Shown in pieces: positions 7,601 to 14,605 of a stretch of DNA of 64,000 nucleotides. This stretch comes from Sulfurimonas aquatica (lineage in GTDB: Bacteria; Campylobacterota; Campylobacteria; Campylobacterales; Sulfurimonadaceae), in the NCBI RefSeq assembly GCF_017357825.1, contig NZ_CP046072.1, forward strand, positions 1,860,001 to 1,924,000, in the 5' to 3' direction. The position numbers were made by a program, and so were the translations under genes. Each line of letters begins with the position of its first letter. The stretch's first letter is position 1. The notes beneath the pieces were generated by a model that was given only the letters and a program-made list of their open reading frames with translations, did no database searches and was not told where the DNA came from.

Positions 7601-9381
7601 TGAGAATTTTAGAGGGGCATACCAGTGCTGTAAAGGGTGCAAAGATTCTAGAAGACGGAAAGATACTCTCTTATTCAGAGGATAATACTTTAAGACTATG
7701 GAGTTCTGAAGGTGAGCCTTTAAGAATTTTAGAGGGGCATACTGATTATGTAAGTGGTGTAAAGATTCTAGAAGACGGAAGAATACTCTCTTATTCTGCT
7801 GATAATACTTTAAGACTCTGGAGTTCTGAAGGTGAGCCTTTGAGAATTTTAGAGGGGCATACTGGTTTTGTAAATGGTGTAGCGGTTCTAGAAGATGGAA
7901 GAATACTTTCTTATTCAGGTGTAGCGGTTCTAGAAGATGGAAGAATACCCTCTTATTCAAAGGATAAAACTTTAAGACTATGGAGTTCTGAAGGTGAGCC
8001 TTTAAGAATTTTAGAAGGGCATACCAGCACTGTAAAGGGTGCAAAGATTCTAGAAGATGGAAGAATACTCTCTTATTCTGCTGATAATACTTTAAGACTA
8101 TGGAGTAATGAGGGAAAAGCTTTAGCTGTTTTAGAGGGGCATACTAGTTATGTAAATGGCATAGAGATTCTAGAAGATGGAAGAATACTCTCTTATTCTG
8201 CTGATAATACCTTAAGACTCTGGAGTTCTGAAGGTGAGCCTTTGAGAATTTTAGAGGGGCATACTGGTTTTGTAAATGGTGTAGCGGTTCTAGAAGATCG
8301 AAGAATACTTTCTTATTCTGCTGATAATACTTTAAGACTCTGGAGTAATGAAGAAAAAGCTTTAGCTGTTTTAGAGGGACATACTGATCATGTAAGTGGT
8401 GCAGAGATCTTAGAAGATGAAAAGATACTTTCTTACTCATGGGATAAAACTTTAAGACTCTGGAGTTCTGAAGGTGAGCCTTTAAGAATTTTAGAAGGGC
8501 ATACTAGTTTTGTAAATGGTGCAAAGGTTCTAGAAGATGGAAGAATACTCTCTTATTCAGAGGATAATACTTTAAGACTATGGAGTTCTGAAGGTGAGCC
8601 TTTAAGAATTTTAGAAGGGCATACCAGTGCTGTAAAGGGTGCAAAGATTCTAGAAGACGGAAAGATACTCTCTTATTCAAAGGATAAAACTTTAAGACTA
8701 TGGAGTAATGAAGGAAAAGCTTTAGCTATTTTAGAGGGGCATACTAGTTATATAAGTGGTGCAAAGATTCTAGAAGATGGAAGAATACTCTCTTATTCTG
8801 TTGATAAGACTTTAAGACTATGGAGTTCTGAAGGTGAGCCTTTGAGAATTTTAGAGGGACATACTGATAATGTAAGTGGTGCAAAGATTCTAGAAGATGG
8901 AAGGATACTCTCTTACTCATGGGATGATACTTTAAGACTATGGAGTTCTGAAGGTGAGCCTTTAAGAATTTTAGAAGGGCATACCCGTGCTGTAATTGGT
9001 GCAAAAATTCTAGTTGACGGAAGAATACTCTCTTACTCAAGTGATGTGACTTTAAGACTATGGAGTAATCAAGGAAAAGCTTTAGCTGTTTTAGAGGGGC
9101 ATACTGGTTTTATAGATGGTGCAAAGATTCTAGAAAATGGAAGGATACTCTCTTGTTCATATGATAAGACTCTAAGACTCTGGAGCAATGAAGGTGAAAA
9201 ACTGTGTCTATGGAATATTGCAGTTGAAAGTATATCCTTTAATAAGGTTACTGAAAAATCATTTCTAGCCCTCTCAGATAAATATTTACTTATCTATGAT
9301 TTTTATGATGGTAATGAAGCAATATCTATAAATGTACTTGCCAAAGAACTTGAAAACTCTTTATATGAAGATGGGATATAG
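4672..9381 (+). CDS. NLR-like STAND protein: DUF4062, NACHT NTPase, WD40 repeats
   Basis: A protein of 1569 residues. I prefer the GTG at 4672 over the ATG at 4660: AGGA (4663-4666) sits five bases before it, and the product then starts directly in the DUF4062 signature (RLFISSTFSDFQLER). DUF4062 covers about residues 5-115. A STAND/NACHT-type NTPase follows, with Walker A GVSGIGKSS near 366-374 and Walker B VIILDALDQ near 450-458. A helical region runs to about 855. Sixteen 40-residue WD40 repeats follow to about 1510, then one degenerate repeat. The same architecture occurs in animal NWD1-like proteins, and bacterial STAND NTPases (Avs and bNACHT proteins) are known phage sensors. Here the WD40 domain would sense and the N-terminus would signal or act. 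A defence role is inferred from family and context. Confidence 0.9.
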   Translation: MNNTKTFRLFISSTFSDFQLERRVLHEKVFPEIDKHCTEQGYQFQPVDLRWGVNNEAQLDQKTLELCLNEVRACKHFPHPNFLIMLGNRYGWVSLPYAIKKSEFESILDFYTNNSSALQLLNEWYIEDSNHLIEDLHAYVLKPREPKGAYADWQDWEKLENELRALLQDAANALFKGTPQYTKYFLSATEAEVQEGIFKYLQPTKFQLEMQEEYTEISEIDQDYVYGFVRSINDHETADLSNEPAKSFIDKDQTNVTNFKKELIENTLNKSNLLPADVTLSGDINNPFTDKSYLLEFETFMIDKLKLAVNKQIAEAQEISQLTQERSEQQRFQSLKTKVFFGREEELEVIQKYIDSDNTQPFIVHGVSGIGKSSFMAKVIEQTEEALIYTIADRFIGVTSSSSNTRALLESLINDLAAQKVLVLPETLKQDNNQFNQQVKELLLTIEKPTVIILDALDQLQNKDYLQWLPLELPSNLKIILSMLDQKGYEHYYDLLKNKLDKKNQLNIEALNDAAATQTLKSLLKKEKHSLTPQQFEYTLEKFRESKSSPLYLKIAFEEVKTWKSTDTNEELRVGIQEVIKEFIDNLTEKYHHSPKIVHKLLGLIYASKNGLSEKEILDLLSRDESILTDLEEFNKLDLTIDGETVRRFPISIWARLHEQLKPFINERTIDNQNLISFFHRQIDEAVHNCIYKENSQLLHKELADYFLTLQDKDKLWDKRYYNLHMLEETPYQLFHAKDGKRLKEILIDLEFSGSVYNNHKEETFTEVLEKAVEIDGITDDEIDSWKKFFLEKAHLITGVDGINWRASQSLFQLAYEDGDNSPLSHNAEQLLEKDRVDFLWLKKRNRPKKFKRTGLLKVLEGHSDTIFGTEIFKDGRILSYSVDNTLRLWDSEGEPLRILEGHTSAVKGAKILEDGKILSYSRNETLRLWSSEGEALRILEGHTYIVSGVEILEDGRILSYSADNTLRLWSSEGEALRILEGHTSAVKGAKILEDGKILSYSEDNTLRLWSSEGEPLRILEGHTDYVSGVKILEDGRILSYSADNTLRLWSSEGEPLRILEGHTGFVNGVAVLEDGRILSYSGVAVLEDGRIPSYSKDKTLRLWSSEGEPLRILEGHTSTVKGAKILEDGRILSYSADNTLRLWSNEGKALAVLEGHTSYVNGIEILEDGRILSYSADNTLRLWSSEGEPLRILEGHTGFVNGVAVLEDRRILSYSADNTLRLWSNEEKALAVLEGHTDHVSGAEILEDEKILSYSWDKTLRLWSSEGEPLRILEGHTSFVNGAKVLEDGRILSYSEDNTLRLWSSEGEPLRILEGHTSAVKGAKILEDGKILSYSKDKTLRLWSNEGKALAILEGHTSYISGAKILEDGRILSYSVDKTLRLWSSEGEPLRILEGHTDNVSGAKILEDGRILSYSWDDTLRLWSSEGEPLRILEGHTRAVIGAKILVDGRILSYSSDVTLRLWSNQGKALAVLEGHTGFIDGAKILENGRILSCSYDKTLRLWSNEGEKLCLWNIAVESISFNKVTEKSFLALSDKYLLIYDFYDGNEAISINVLAKELENSLYEDGI
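7240..9201 (+). repeat. Array of sixteen 120-bp near-identical WD40-coding repeats
   Basis: Sixteen tandem in-frame units of 120 bp encode 40-residue WD40 repeats with the invariant cores LEGHT, GRILSYS and TLRLWS. Unit 6 is 162 bp long because of a 42-bp internal duplication (7876-7917 and 7918-7959). Variation between units clusters at unit positions 9-10, 12, 14-15 and 27-29, while the framework stays almost fixed. Such internal identity implies recent expansion or ongoing homogenisation by recombination. Confidence 0.9.
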
Positions 9382-9430
9382 TTATTTAAATAAATGTAAT
9401 CACTTTAGGAAAAATAAATAGAAAACCTAG

Positions 9431-9665
9431 TCAGCACTCCATGCATACTTTGATATGGAAGCACCCATTGCTTCAATTGCGGCTGCCATTTACATTTTAG
9501 CTTTTTGAGATAAGATGGGTGGAACAACCGAAGAGGATAAAGAGCTTTGGAGTGAGTCCACTCAAAACTGCTGAAGATAGAGATTTATTAGAAATAGTTG
9601 AAGATAGAATTTCAAGGAAACACCGATTCGCAACACAAAAAAATGCTAAAGAGGCAATGAAATAG
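9431..9665 (+). pseudogene. Gene remnant, possibly IstB-like (IS21 helper)
   Basis: No intact gene lies in the gap 9382-9762. One frame from 9431 reads SALHAYFDMEAPIASIAAA, then a TGA stop (9506) and further sequence. The +1-shifted frame from about 9531 reads FGVSPLK followed by EDRDLLEIVEDRISRKHRF and ends with TAG at 9665. The last stretch resembles the DFG...RRDLLEIIEDR region of IstB ATPases. This suggests a decayed insertion-sequence gene with at least one stop and one frameshift. The match is short, so the family call is tentative. Confidence 0.35.
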
Positions 9666-9762
9666 TAAAAAGCATTCTTCCACTCTCTCTCAATTATGCT
9701 ACAATTTAAAAGCTTTTTATAAAAATATAATTAGTCAAGTATATTTTTATTAGGATTAGAGA

Positions 9763-10287
9763 ATGAAAGATATTATAGAAATCAATTTGAAGAAATATGA
9801 AGATGCATTTAATGAATTTGAATATTTTAAGACCAGTGAAGTACGAAGATTAAATCCAGATTTAATTGAATATATAGATGATATACTAAGTGAAAATGGA
9901 CTAAATAATAAATTAAAGATCATAGTATATATAGATGAAAAATACGACAAGTCACAAGTTGAAAAAATCAAATCTTCCCTAAGTAGAATTTATAATAAAA
10001 AAGAAGCTGAACTTAAAAAAGAGAGAGATGAGAACTTAAAAAAAGGAATTATCTATTTAATAATTGGATCTACGATGTTAATCGCATCAAACTTAATCAA
10101 TAAAGAAACAGAATTACTAAAAGAAATATTTTTAATTGGAGGTTGGGTATTTGTTTGGGAAAGTTTTTATTCAGTTATATTCGAATCAATGAAGATATCA
10201 AATATAATTAAGAAATATAAAAAAAGAGATGATATCTTAGATAATAATATTGATATAAAAACTGAAATGTCTAAAGATATAAATTAA
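9763..10287 (+). CDS. Hypothetical membrane protein
   Basis: A 174-residue protein. A charged N-terminal domain (1-100) ends in a Lys/Glu-rich coiled-coil-like stretch. It is followed by two adjacent hydrophobic segments, about 102-118 (IIYLIIGSTMLIASNLI) and 124-144, and a basic C-terminus. It therefore looks like a hairpin membrane protein with both ends on the same side. TTAGGATTAGAG lies before the ATG. Unlike its neighbours it has no TGACA-N5-TGTCA operator. Codon use is extremely AT-rich. No family is recognised. Confidence 0.65.
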   Translation: MKDIIEINLKKYEDAFNEFEYFKTSEVRRLNPDLIEYIDDILSENGLNNKLKIIVYIDEKYDKSQVEKIKSSLSRIYNKKEAELKKERDENLKKGIIYLIIGSTMLIASNLINKETELLKEIFLIGGWVFVWESFYSVIFESMKISNIIKKYKKRDDILDNNIDIKTEMSKDIN

Positions 10288-10342
10288 TAATTAGCATTTC
10301 AAATGGCCATTGTTAAGAGCTTTTATTATTTTAAGTATAGTC

Positions 10343-11653
10343 GGTAGTGTTCAATAATCTGTGTCAGTATCGAGTAATTCCTAAAATTGTATCATAAATT
10401 AAGAGCTTTATCTAATCTCCCCTCAAAGTGAATTGAGAGTTGAGAGATAGTTAAGCTCCAGTTTCTAACTGGCATAGTCCATTTTTTTGAGGCATTCTGG
10501 ATGCCCATATAGAGTAATTTTAATAAGCTATTATCATTAGGGAAAGCACCTTTAGTCTTAGTCAGTGTTCTGAACTGTCGATGCACAGACTCAATGATAT
10601 TGGTGGTATAGATTACTTTTCTAATATCAGCTGGATATTTAAAATATACAGACAGATTATCCCATTTATTTCTCCAAGAAGTAAAAACGATTGGATATTT
10701 TTTACCCCATTTTTCTTCAAGCTTATCGAGTTCAATTTCAGCTTCTTCTTTCGTAAAGGCTTGATAGACTTTCTTCAACTCTTTTGCGAACTGCTTTTGA
10801 TTAGCGGAACCTACATATTTAAGTGAATTTCGGATTTGATGAACAATACAGAGTTGTACTTCTGTGTCAGGATAGACTGAGTTTATGGCTTCAGGAAAGC
10901 CTTTTAAACCATCAACGGAAGCGATGAGTATATCTTTAACACCACGATGAGATAAATCAGTAAGTACCTGTAGCCAGAACTTAGCACCTTCACTCTCATT
11001 GAGATAGAGACCAAGTATCTCTTTCTTCCCATCAATGCCGACACCGAGAACGGTATAAAATGCTTTTGAGATATATCTTCCATCCTCTTTTACTTTATAG
11101 TGAATCGCATCTAAAAATATAAAAGGATATACTTCTTCAAGAGGACGAACTTTCCACTCTTGAAGCATAGGTATTATTTTATCTGTTACTGTACTGATTG
11201 CACCCTTAGAAAAGCCTACACCGTAAATATCTTCGATAAGCTTTGCTATTTGAGAGTAGCTGTTACCATGAGAGTAAAGAGCAAGTATTTTATCTTCTAT
11301 CTCACCTGACATAGTTCGTTGATTTTTCTTTACAATCTCAGGCTCAAAACTACCACTACGGTCTCTTGGAACATCAAGTTCAAATTCACCATGTTCACTT
11401 TTCATAGTTTTAGTGGCATAGCCATTTTTACGGTTCTTTGAGATATCTTGTGTTAAATGGGAATCTATTTCTGCGGAGAGAGCAGCTTCTGTAAGTTGCT
11501 TTATTAAAGAGCTTAATGCTCCATCTTTACCACTGATACTCTTACCAGCCTTTATATCACGAGCAAATTGCTCTGCATCTATTTCTATCTTCATCTGTGT
11601 GTCCTTGAGTAATTGTTATTTTACCCGATTGACACAGATTTTTAAACGGTCCC
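10343..11653 (-). mobile_element. IS256-family insertion sequence, copy 1
   Basis: A 1311-bp element with imperfect terminal inverted repeats (GGGACCGTTT... at the right end and GGTAGTGTTC... at the left end, both running into TCTGTGTCA). The 8-bp target duplication GTATAGTC lies at 10335-10342 and 11654-11661. It carries one transposase gene read leftwards. It inserted 18 bp upstream of operator 5. The duplication differs from that of copy 2, so this is an independent insertion. Confidence 0.95.
10392..11594 (-). CDS. IS256-family (mutator-type) transposase, copy 1
   Basis: A 400-residue transposase that catalyses cut-and-paste or copy-out transposition with a DDE catalytic triad. Family signs are FLDAIHYKVKEDG (first Asp), LIASVDGLKGFPEAI (second Asp), VQLCIVHQIRNSL, and the C-terminal TTNIIESVHRQFRTLTK segment with the catalytic Glu. 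The length is typical of intact IS256 transposases. The sequence is identical to the copy at 15620, so both elements are probably functional or very recently so. Confidence 0.95.
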   Translation of the reverse strand: MKIEIDAEQFARDIKAGKSISGKDGALSSLIKQLTEAALSAEIDSHLTQDISKNRKNGYATKTMKSEHGEFELDVPRDRSGSFEPEIVKKNQRTMSGEIEDKILALYSHGNSYSQIAKLIEDIYGVGFSKGAISTVTDKIIPMLQEWKVRPLEEVYPFIFLDAIHYKVKEDGRYISKAFYTVLGVGIDGKKEILGLYLNESEGAKFWLQVLTDLSHRGVKDILIASVDGLKGFPEAINSVYPDTEVQLCIVHQIRNSLKYVGSANQKQFAKELKKVYQAFTKEEAEIELDKLEEKWGKKYPIVFTSWRNKWDNLSVYFKYPADIRKVIYTTNIIESVHRQFRTLTKTKGAFPNDNSLLKLLYMGIQNASKKWTMPVRNWSLTISQLSIHFEGRLDKALNL

Positions 11654-11671
11654 GTATAGTCTTATAGAAAA

Positions 11672-11703
11672 TGACAGAACATGTCATCTATCTAATTTAT
11701 ACT
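11672..11703 (+). promoter_or_regulatory. Operator/promoter 5 of the island regulon
   Basis: TGACAGAACATGTCA at 11672-11686 is a perfect inverted repeat. A TATACT -10 follows at 11698-11703, 11 nt away. It drives the Dsb-like gene at 11735. IS copy 1 ends only 18 bp upstream but leaves the site intact. Confidence 0.85.
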
Positions 11704-11734
11704 TTATGTATTAAAAATAAAAGGTATATATACT

Positions 11735-12277
11735 ATGAAAAAACTTTTTTTACTTTTTTTACTATCATTAAATATTTTCGCTCTAGAAAAGCTAAATATT
11801 AATGACTCAAGCTTATCAGATGACTCCCAAGCTCTGTTAGAATCTATATCTAACTATGCCATTAAAGTTGGCAATGGATCTTTTTGTAAAACTTATATCT
11901 TTATAGATCCAATGTGCCCATATTCTCAAAAATATATCCAGCAAATCACTAAAAACAAAAAGGCTCAAGAAGTAAACAGCTATTATATATTTTTATATAA
12001 ACTACCGAAGTTTAATTCAAATAAGTTATTGCAACATATCTACCAATCATCTAATCCAGTTGAAACGCTTAAAAAGGTAATGATTAAGCATCAAGATGTC
12101 AACTTAGATGAAGTAGTAATAGATGCTGATATACAAACTAAGATTAATAGCATCGCCAGTGTCGCTTCTAGTCTCAAGATCACTGTACGTCCATATGTCA
12201 TGGCGTTTCAAAAGGGATCAAAATACTGCACAGTCTCCTCTGGCCCTGCTCCTTGCTTAGAAGAGAATGACTTCTAA
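11735..12277 (+). CDS. Periplasmic thioredoxin-fold (DsbA/DsbC-like) protein
   Basis: A 180-residue protein with a clear N-terminal signal sequence (residues 1-17, KK followed by Leu/Phe-rich core, cleavage after FALE or nearby). The thioredoxin-like region has FIDPMCPYSQ with Cys61 in a CPYS motif instead of CxxC, and a cis-Pro loop TVRPYV later in the chain. Other cysteines are at about 51 and two near the C-terminus. This suggests a thiol reductase or isomerase-like protein of the periplasm that would act by a monothiol mechanism or simply bind. AAAAGG lies upstream of the ATG. It is controlled by operator 5, which is unusual for a housekeeping Dsb gene. Confidence 0.75.
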   Translation: MKKLFLLFLLSLNIFALEKLNINDSSLSDDSQALLESISNYAIKVGNGSFCKTYIFIDPMCPYSQKYIQQITKNKKAQEVNSYYIFLYKLPKFNSNKLLQHIYQSSNPVETLKKVMIKHQDVNLDEVVIDADIQTKINSIASVASSLKITVRPYVMAFQKGSKYCTVSSGPAPCLEENDF

Positions 12278-12402
12278 TAATAAAGCGGAATAATATTTTA
12301 AATTTAAAAGGTTGAGAGTAAGATTCATAATATTGCTCTTCTATCAAATAAAATAAAAGTGTTTCTTTTGGAAAACACATCGGTCGAGAAAGAAATGAAG
12401 TT

Positions 12403-12702
12403 TTATGAAAGTTGAAAAATTACTTCTCTAATAAAATTAATATCCTTCTTATTTAACTTCTTTGTATCTATAGTTAAAACTCCATGTGCTAAAAAGCCTC
12501 CATACTCTTCTTCATAAGTTCTATAGCCATTAACTTCTAGTTTTACTTGTGGGATTTTCTGTCTTAGAATTGGGTAGACACTATCAACTAATTCACCAAC
12601 TTCCCATGGCTCCATATCCATATTGATGTGCAAAATAGTATCTCCCACATCGTAATTAAGCTCTTCTAAAAAAGACTCTATACTTATGATTAAACTAGCC
12701 AT
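12403..12702 (-). CDS. Hypothetical protein, operator-controlled
   Basis: A 99-residue acidic soluble protein read leftwards. It has an alternating hydrophobic pattern (SLIISIESFLEEL, then VKLEVNGYRTYEEEYGGF) that suggests a small alpha/beta domain. The ATG at 12702 is preceded by AAAGA-type sequence. The promoter with operator 6 lies at 12775-12806. It is convergent with the Dsb-like gene and divergent from the VirD4-like gene. No family is recognised. Confidence 0.6.
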   Translation of the reverse strand: MASLIISIESFLEELNYDVGDTILHINMDMEPWEVGELVDSVYPILRQKIPQVKLEVNGYRTYEEEYGGFLAHGVLTIDTKKLNKKDINFIREVIFQLS

Positions 12703-12774
12703 GTTCTTGTCTTTTCTTTCATATCTAATCCTTTACATTATTTGTTTTAACTCAAAGAGCAACTTCTAATTTAG

Positions 12775-12806
12775 AGTATAAAATATAGAGATGACAGGTT
12801 ATGTCA
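12775..12806 (-). promoter_or_regulatory. Operator/promoter 6 of the island regulon
   Basis: Read leftwards, 12806-12792 is TGACATAACCTGTCA, a perfect inverted repeat. TATACT follows at 12780-12775 after 11 nt. It serves the gene at 12403-12702. It forms the second divergent operator pair of the island, with operator 7. Confidence 0.85.
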
Positions 12807-12853
12807 CTTTACAAATTTGCAATGAACTATATAAGTCTATATAGTTCTCAAAA

Positions 12854-12885
12854 TGACACAAGCTGTCACAACATCTAAATATACT
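12854..12885 (+). promoter_or_regulatory. Operator/promoter 7 of the island regulon
   Basis: TGACACAAGCTGTCA at 12854-12868 is a perfect inverted repeat identical to operator 1. TATACT follows at 12880-12885 after 11 nt. It drives the VirD4-like ATPase gene and probably the WYL regulator gene behind it, which would make the regulator autoregulated. Confidence 0.85.
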
Positions 12886-12915
12886 CTTTTCATGAACCAA
12901 CAAAAAGGATAAACA

Positions 12916-14544
12916 ATGGCTAACATGGGTTTTATACAAACAAGAGAACCAGAGACTTGTTTAGAAGATCTAATAATGGTTCCAGAAACATTTACTCACT
13001 CTATCGCGTTTGGACAAACAGGTTGTGGAAAAACATCTAGCTTTATCTACCCAAATCTTAAAAATAGACTTGAGCTTGGACATGGGATTTTAGTTTATGA
13101 CTACAAAGGAAAAGAGCACTTTAGTGTTAAAGTTTTAGCAGAGTCTCTTGGTAGACTTGATGATGTAGTTGAGATAGGAAAACCATGGGGTAAAAGTATA
13201 AATATAATTCAAAATATGGATGAGGACGAACTAGACAAATTCTTTTCAAATATATTAAGTCATGGTAAGGATGGTAAGTACTGGGAAAACAGTGCTAAAT
13301 CACTTGGACAAAGTGTACTAAAGGTTTTAAAGTCTGTAGAGGACTTTTGTATAGAGTACGAATCAATTGAAACTGATGAAAAAGAAAGATCTGCACTGAA
13401 GTCAAAAATATCGGTTCCAACAAAAAAAACTATTGCTTCTTTAGTAGAAATTTGTTCTACTTTTGAAAATCTATGTGACTTTATAAATAAACTCGAAAAA
13501 ACTCAGCGACATATGGAAAACCTGATAGAGGAGAGCTTACAAAAGAATTTAAAAGAGACCCAAGATATTAAGTTGTTAAAACAAAAATACACAAGACTAA
13601 TACGAGAAAAAGAGAAGTTTAAAACTGTACTAGAGGATACTCAAGTTTCCTTAGATAGCTTTGGTAAGGACTCAAATGAAAATCTCACTCAAAATATCAT
13701 GGGTTCGTTAATCTCTCCATTAGTGAGTCTTTCACAAAATATTATGTTTAATACTAATTCATTCGACATTGCATCAGCTTTAAACCAAGGTAAGATCATC
13801 GTTGTAAATGTAGAGTCTATGTCTGATGTTGTAGTGGAAAGTTTAAACAACACCATACTTTATGAACTAAGCAAACGCACAAATAAGATGAACCTGCATC
13901 CCATCTCTATATTTATAGACGAGATTCAAAGAGTAGTAAGTAAAAACTCTGACTTGCCTATAGATGTTTTTAGAGAGGCAAAAGTCGACTTAATACTTGC
14001 TACTCAAAACTCTGCTCTACTTAAAGATAAACTTGAAGATGAAAAGTTTGAAGCTCTAATGGGAAATCTAACCCAAAAATATTACTTTAAAAGTTCTAGT
14101 GATGAAGAGATAAACTCTATAAACGAATTAAGAGTCCTAGAAGGTTTCGAGTATCTTTGCTCAAGTGATGACTATTCTAAAGTTCAGTGCTCTACTCCAA
14201 TATTTATAACAGAATCTGAAAAACTGAAAATAGAGTATAAATATCAAAAAGAACTTAAAGTACTATTTCATTTTTTATATGTGCAACAAGATAAACCTTA
14301 TGTACTAAATTATGACGCGAGACTTTTTAAAAGTAAGAAAGTGATTGCAATAAACATCAAAACATTCAAAGAAAGTATAGAGGATTCAATGTCCCACTAT
14401 GATTATTCAGATCTCTCTTGTGAAGTCGATTTTTTATTTAAGAAAACAATGAAACTTATGGATAAATATCCTTCTGTTGAGATTGATAAGAGCAGTTTAC
14501 TTTTAGACTCTATGGATTTTGAAGAGGAACTTCGCATAGTATAA
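12916..14544 (+). CDS. VirD4/TraG-like P-loop ATPase without membrane segment
   Basis: A 542-residue ATPase. Walker A FGQTGCGKTSS lies at about residues 32-42, followed by ILVYDYKGKEHF as in coupling proteins. Walker B ISIFIDEIQRVV lies at about 330-341, and LILATQNSALLKDKL beyond it matches the sensor region of TraG/VirD4 proteins. A charged helical insertion of roughly 60 residues lies near 195-255. Unlike conjugative coupling proteins it has no N-terminal membrane helices, and no relaxase or type IV secretion genes are nearby. A role as a DNA translocase or pump in a defence or mobile-element system is more likely than conjugation; this is inference. The WYL regulator follows after 61 nt. 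Confidence 0.85.
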   Translation: MANMGFIQTREPETCLEDLIMVPETFTHSIAFGQTGCGKTSSFIYPNLKNRLELGHGILVYDYKGKEHFSVKVLAESLGRLDDVVEIGKPWGKSINIIQNMDEDELDKFFSNILSHGKDGKYWENSAKSLGQSVLKVLKSVEDFCIEYESIETDEKERSALKSKISVPTKKTIASLVEICSTFENLCDFINKLEKTQRHMENLIEESLQKNLKETQDIKLLKQKYTRLIREKEKFKTVLEDTQVSLDSFGKDSNENLTQNIMGSLISPLVSLSQNIMFNTNSFDIASALNQGKIIVVNVESMSDVVVESLNNTILYELSKRTNKMNLHPISIFIDEIQRVVSKNSDLPIDVFREAKVDLILATQNSALLKDKLEDEKFEALMGNLTQKYYFKSSSDEEINSINELRVLEGFEYLCSSDDYSKVQCSTPIFITESEKLKIEYKYQKELKVLFHFLYVQQDKPYVLNYDARLFKSKKVIAINIKTFKESIEDSMSHYDYSDLSCEVDFLFKKTMKLMDKYPSVEIDKSSLLLDSMDFEEELRIV

Positions 14545-14605
14545 ATATTTTCAAGTATTTAGAAGTAAAATTTAACTATCCTACTATTAAAAAAATGGAG
14601 ATGAG

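Noticed and set aside
7289-9040. Three long leftward reading frames (7289-8044, 8144-8440, 8744-9040)
   Set aside because: They are antisense shadows of the repeated WD40 coding sequence, with repetitive low-quality protein and no ribosome sites.
7240-9201. Regular repeat array as a possible CRISPR
   Set aside because: Units are 120 bp, contiguous, in frame and encode WD40 repeats; there are no spacers and no cas genes.
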